Below are positions 23,640 through 25,601 of a stretch of 25,601 bases of DNA, piece after piece. Within the stretch, counting starts at the first letter, position 1; each line of letters starts with the position of its first letter. Source of the stretch: Patescibacteria group bacterium (GTDB lineage: Bacteria > Patescibacteriota > Microgenomatia > UBA10105 > UBA927); contig DPYI01000025.1 in assembly GCA_003545435.1 (NCBI GenBank), positions 84,376-109,976 on the forward strand, given 5' to 3'. The notes under the pieces were generated by a model, which had not been told where the DNA came from, made no database searches, and saw only the letters and a program-made list of their open reading frames with translations. Position numbers and translations under genes: made by a program.

Positions 23640-24550
23640 AACAGAACTCCCCGCTTCACAAGCATAAGGGCTATACTAAGAGCAAAGAAAAACATAATAT
23701 GGGCCAGATTATGCCCGGCAACCCGTATAATTTTCCTTTTTGAGACAATAAATCCGTCTATTATGAGAATACCGATGAGAAGCCCCAAAAAAATAAATAC
23801 GATATCCCGCGTCATGGTGGGAATATTGATTATCGGCTTCTGGATGACTGAAGTAAGAGAAGTGATGAAGTTCTTGGAAACTTCTTGTGAAGGAACTCCA
23901 AGGGAAATGAGCGGAATCTGATCTCCAAGAGCTTCGGTGCTTACTCCAGAAAAGAGAGGTACTGGTTTTTGGGCAATAACCTCTTCCTTGTCAGAGGCGC
24001 CGAACATCTGCACAACGAGCGTCGTTTCTTCCCCGTTTAAGATTCCATTAACTATCGCAAATCCTATATCTCTGTATCCGGGTTTTATAATGTTGTCTTT
24101 ATGCGTTTGAGATGTCATCCATGCCTCTACCACACCGCTGCTGTCGGAAAAATTTTTCGCTAAATTCTCTCCGGCAATTGTATAGTGATACCCTGAAGAG
24201 GTGACAAATCCCCACGGTGTTTTCCCTTCGGGACTGGTATGTGACCAATAGTTATGGGAAAACATATCCTGGGCTTTTTTGGATGCAGCAAGTGAGAGTT
24301 TTTCATTCAGCCGGAGTTCGGATAACCCGAGTGCCGCTCTTTTTTTGTTCGTCAAATTGAGAAGCTCTGAGAGCCGAATGTCGGTCGCGTATCCTAATAT
24401 CGACGGGTACTGATGATGAAGGTATCTGAAGCCGAAATTAAAGAGCGCCAGAAGTAAAATATACACCAGCAGCGTATCCGGATGCAGCGCTTTGGCACGA
24501 TGATTGTTTGAGGGATGCGGAAAGAAAAAATGACGCAAAAACCTATGCAT
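23636..24550 (-). CDS. Membrane-anchored CAP/SCP-domain protein
   Basis: 304 aa. A short basic/aromatic N-terminus (MHRFLRHFFFPHPSNNHRAK) is followed by a helix at about 25-42, then an extracytoplasmic CAP domain at about 58-190, a linker, and two C-terminal helices (about 240-262 and 278-300). CAP features seen: LLNLTNKKRAALGL at 63-76, YWSHTSPEG with His104, AGENLA with Glu128, EAWMTSQTHKDNI with Glu142 and His150, and IGFAIVNG. The two His and two Glu of the CAP cavity are therefore present. The family's biochemical role in bacteria is poorly defined. The ATG at 24550 is chosen because the residues before it look like untranslated frame and this N-terminus matches CPR relatives as I recall them. 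An in-frame upstream start at 24604 would overlap tsaC-tsaB. Confidence 0.88.
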   Translation of the reverse strand: MHRFLRHFFFPHPSNNHRAKALHPDTLLVYILLLALFNFGFRYLHHQYPSILGYATDIRLSELLNLTNKKRAALGLSELRLNEKLSLAASKKAQDMFSHNYWSHTSPEGKTPWGFVTSSGYHYTIAGENLAKNFSDSSGVVEAWMTSQTHKDNIIKPGYRDIGFAIVNGILNGEETTLVVQMFGASDKEEVIAQKPVPLFSGVSTEALGDQIPLISLGVPSQEVSKNFITSLTSVIQKPIINIPTMTRDIVFIFLGLLIGILIIDGFIVSKRKIIRVAGHNLAHIMFFFALSIALMLVKRGVLL

Positions 24551-24582
24551 AAATCCATGATAATAATAACAGCCAAAAAATG

Positions 24583-25500
24583 CTACTGGCGGATCATCTC
24601 CCAATGATCATTTCCATAATCCAACTTTGTAACCGGAGTCTTCTTTCTGTTCACAGGGACATCTAAAAGCCATCCCAATACATTCCCAACAGCTGCTCCG
24701 ACGCGGAGTCCCGTAAACGATCCAGGTCCGGTATGCACTTCAACCGCACTGATATCCTGAAAAGTCAGGTTGTTTTTCAAAAGAAGTGATTCAATCAGTG
24801 GAAGAACATGTTGGGACGTATGATCGTCTGAAACAAATTTCGTTTCTTTTTTTTCGTTATCAACGGAAACCGCTACCGTTGTTTCATGCATGTTTGACGA
24901 GTCAATATAGAGAGTGACCGGTTTTTTGGGAAGAACAACCACCCCCTGCCGGATAATACGATAAGGGTCAACCGTACAATCAACAACTGTGGATACGGTC
25001 TTTTCTTTACACGTCCCGCGAAGAACATAATCAACTTGTCTGGTAAGCACAGGATCAAGATCTTCAAGCGAGTACGGCGTCTTTTCTTTGTGAAGATTGG
25101 CGGATGGGCCCAGAATCGGAACGCCAACTGCAGTAATAACTGTCAGGATATCTGAGTGGTCAGGCATGCGGATTCCAACCGTATCCCCGCCTCCTCTGAT
25201 AGGGGAGTAGATTGTATTTTTTTTGCACGGTGCAATGATGGTCAAACCGCCCGGCCAATACGTTTTCATCAAATGTCGTACAATATCAGACGGGGAATCA
25301 AGGTAGGGAAGTGCCTGACGAATGGAAGAAACAAGAACCGGCGTTGCCTGTATCCTTGGCCGTTTTCTTATTTCAAACAACCTATCAACAGCATTTGTAT
25401 CATCGATCCTGCACCCTATGCCGAAGGCAGTGTCGGTGGGAAAAATGACTATTCCTCCTTTTTTCAATATCGTTATTGCTTGTTGAACATCTGTTACCAT
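24583..25500 (-). CDS. TsaC (YrdC/Sua5)-TsaB fusion, t6A tRNA modification
   Basis: 305-aa two-domain protein. Residues 1 to about 190 are a YrdC domain, which makes threonylcarbamoyl-AMP from threonine, bicarbonate and ATP: GGIVIFPTDTAFGIG at 15-29, IRKRPR at 44-49, WPGGLTII at 82-89, TVGIRMPDH at 107-115, GPSANLHKEKTPY at 131-143 and STVVDCT at 170-176. Residues about 194-288 resemble the N-terminal half of TsaB: VTLYIDSSNMHETTVAV at 195-211, HTSQHVLPLIESLL at 227-240, and the hallmark TGPGSFTGLRVG at 257-268. It then ends, while free TsaB is about twice as long. Start: ATG at 25500 fits the family; an in-frame TTG at 25593 would place a perfect inverted repeat inside the protein. Both halves act in t6A synthesis at position 37 of ANN-decoding tRNAs. 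Confidence 0.9.
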   Translation of the reverse strand: MVTDVQQAITILKKGGIVIFPTDTAFGIGCRIDDTNAVDRLFEIRKRPRIQATPVLVSSIRQALPYLDSPSDIVRHLMKTYWPGGLTIIAPCKKNTIYSPIRGGGDTVGIRMPDHSDILTVITAVGVPILGPSANLHKEKTPYSLEDLDPVLTRQVDYVLRGTCKEKTVSTVVDCTVDPYRIIRQGVVVLPKKPVTLYIDSSNMHETTVAVSVDNEKKETKFVSDDHTSQHVLPLIESLLLKNNLTFQDISAVEVHTGPGSFTGLRVGAAVGNVLGWLLDVPVNRKKTPVTKLDYGNDHWEMIRQ

Positions 25501-25541
25501 AATTTCAAATATCAAACGATAAATGTTTATATAAACTTTAT

Positions 25542-25581
25542 CAGGATGATCCTTGCGAGGATTCGCGCAAGGATCATCCTG
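25542..25581. repeat. Perfect 16-bp inverted repeat upstream of tsaC-tsaB
   Basis: CAGGATGATCCTTGCG (25542-25557) is followed after an 8-base loop by its exact reverse complement (25566-25581). It lies about 40 bases before the tsaC-tsaB ATG. Neither strand has a U-run directly after the stem. A separate 12-bp perfect palindrome, GTTTATATAAAC, lies between it and the gene at 25525-25536. It could be a dispersed palindromic repeat, a leader hairpin or the tail of the upstream gene's transcript. Confidence 0.7.
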
Positions 25582-25601
25582 CAAAAAAGGCAAATTGTAA
25601 T

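Noticed and set aside
25501..25593. N-terminal extension of TsaC-TsaB from a TTG codon
   Set aside because: It would translate through a perfect inverted repeat and adds residues not expected in YrdC proteins; the ATG at 25500 fits the domain start.

Overview
The window looks like a piece of a Candidate Phyla Radiation (Patescibacteria) chromosome, most plausibly Microgenomates (OP11). This is an inference from protein character, not a database match: AT-rich DNA, 23 tightly packed genes all on the minus strand, many 4-bp ATGA start/stop overlaps, small or trimmed versions of universal enzymes, and a CAP-domain membrane protein with an N-terminal FFFPHPSNNHRAK-type signature. TGA is used as an ordinary stop in many genes, so the TGA=Gly code of Gracilibacteria/Absconditabacteria does not apply. 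No rRNA, tRNA, CRISPR array, transposase or integrase is visible. No gene-free stretch exceeds 150 bases.

Read in the direction of transcription (high to low coordinate) there are four blocks. (1) 25500-23382: a fused TsaC/TsaB protein for the tRNA modification t6A, then a membrane-anchored CAP-domain protein overlapping a small three-helix membrane protein. (2) 23369-18849: nucleotide-sugar supply. rfbA, rfbC, rfbB and rfbD give the complete dTDP-L-rhamnose set, followed by UDP-glucose 6-dehydrogenase. (3) 18704-17745: a GDP-mannose dehydratase/reductase-type SDR behind the best promoter in the window, with a hairpin repeat in its leader. (4) 17727-29: a long run of glycan assembly genes.

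Block 4 holds three polyprenyl-phosphate sugar synthase-type GT2 enzymes (one fused to a GtrA-like flippase domain), six large multi-spanning proteins of GT-C type or related families (two PMT/ArnT-like, one MptB-like, two of the 'PTPS-related' family, one YfhO-like), a Wzx-type flippase, three further cytoplasmic GT2 enzymes and one GT4. The likely logic is that cytoplasmic enzymes make nucleotide sugars and build a lipid-linked glycan, the flippase exports it, and lipid-phosphate-sugar donors feed outward-facing GT-C enzymes that decorate the glycan or surface proteins. No initiating phosphoglycosyltransferase, recognisable Wzy polymerase, Wzz or ligase is present.

The non-coding part is small but structured: three GTCAT...ATGAC inverted-repeat elements in intergenic gaps (one forms the last codons and stop of rfbD), a 16-bp stem between two glycosyltransferase genes, an AT-rich hairpin before rfbB, and a perfect 16-bp inverted repeat upstream of tsaC-tsaB.
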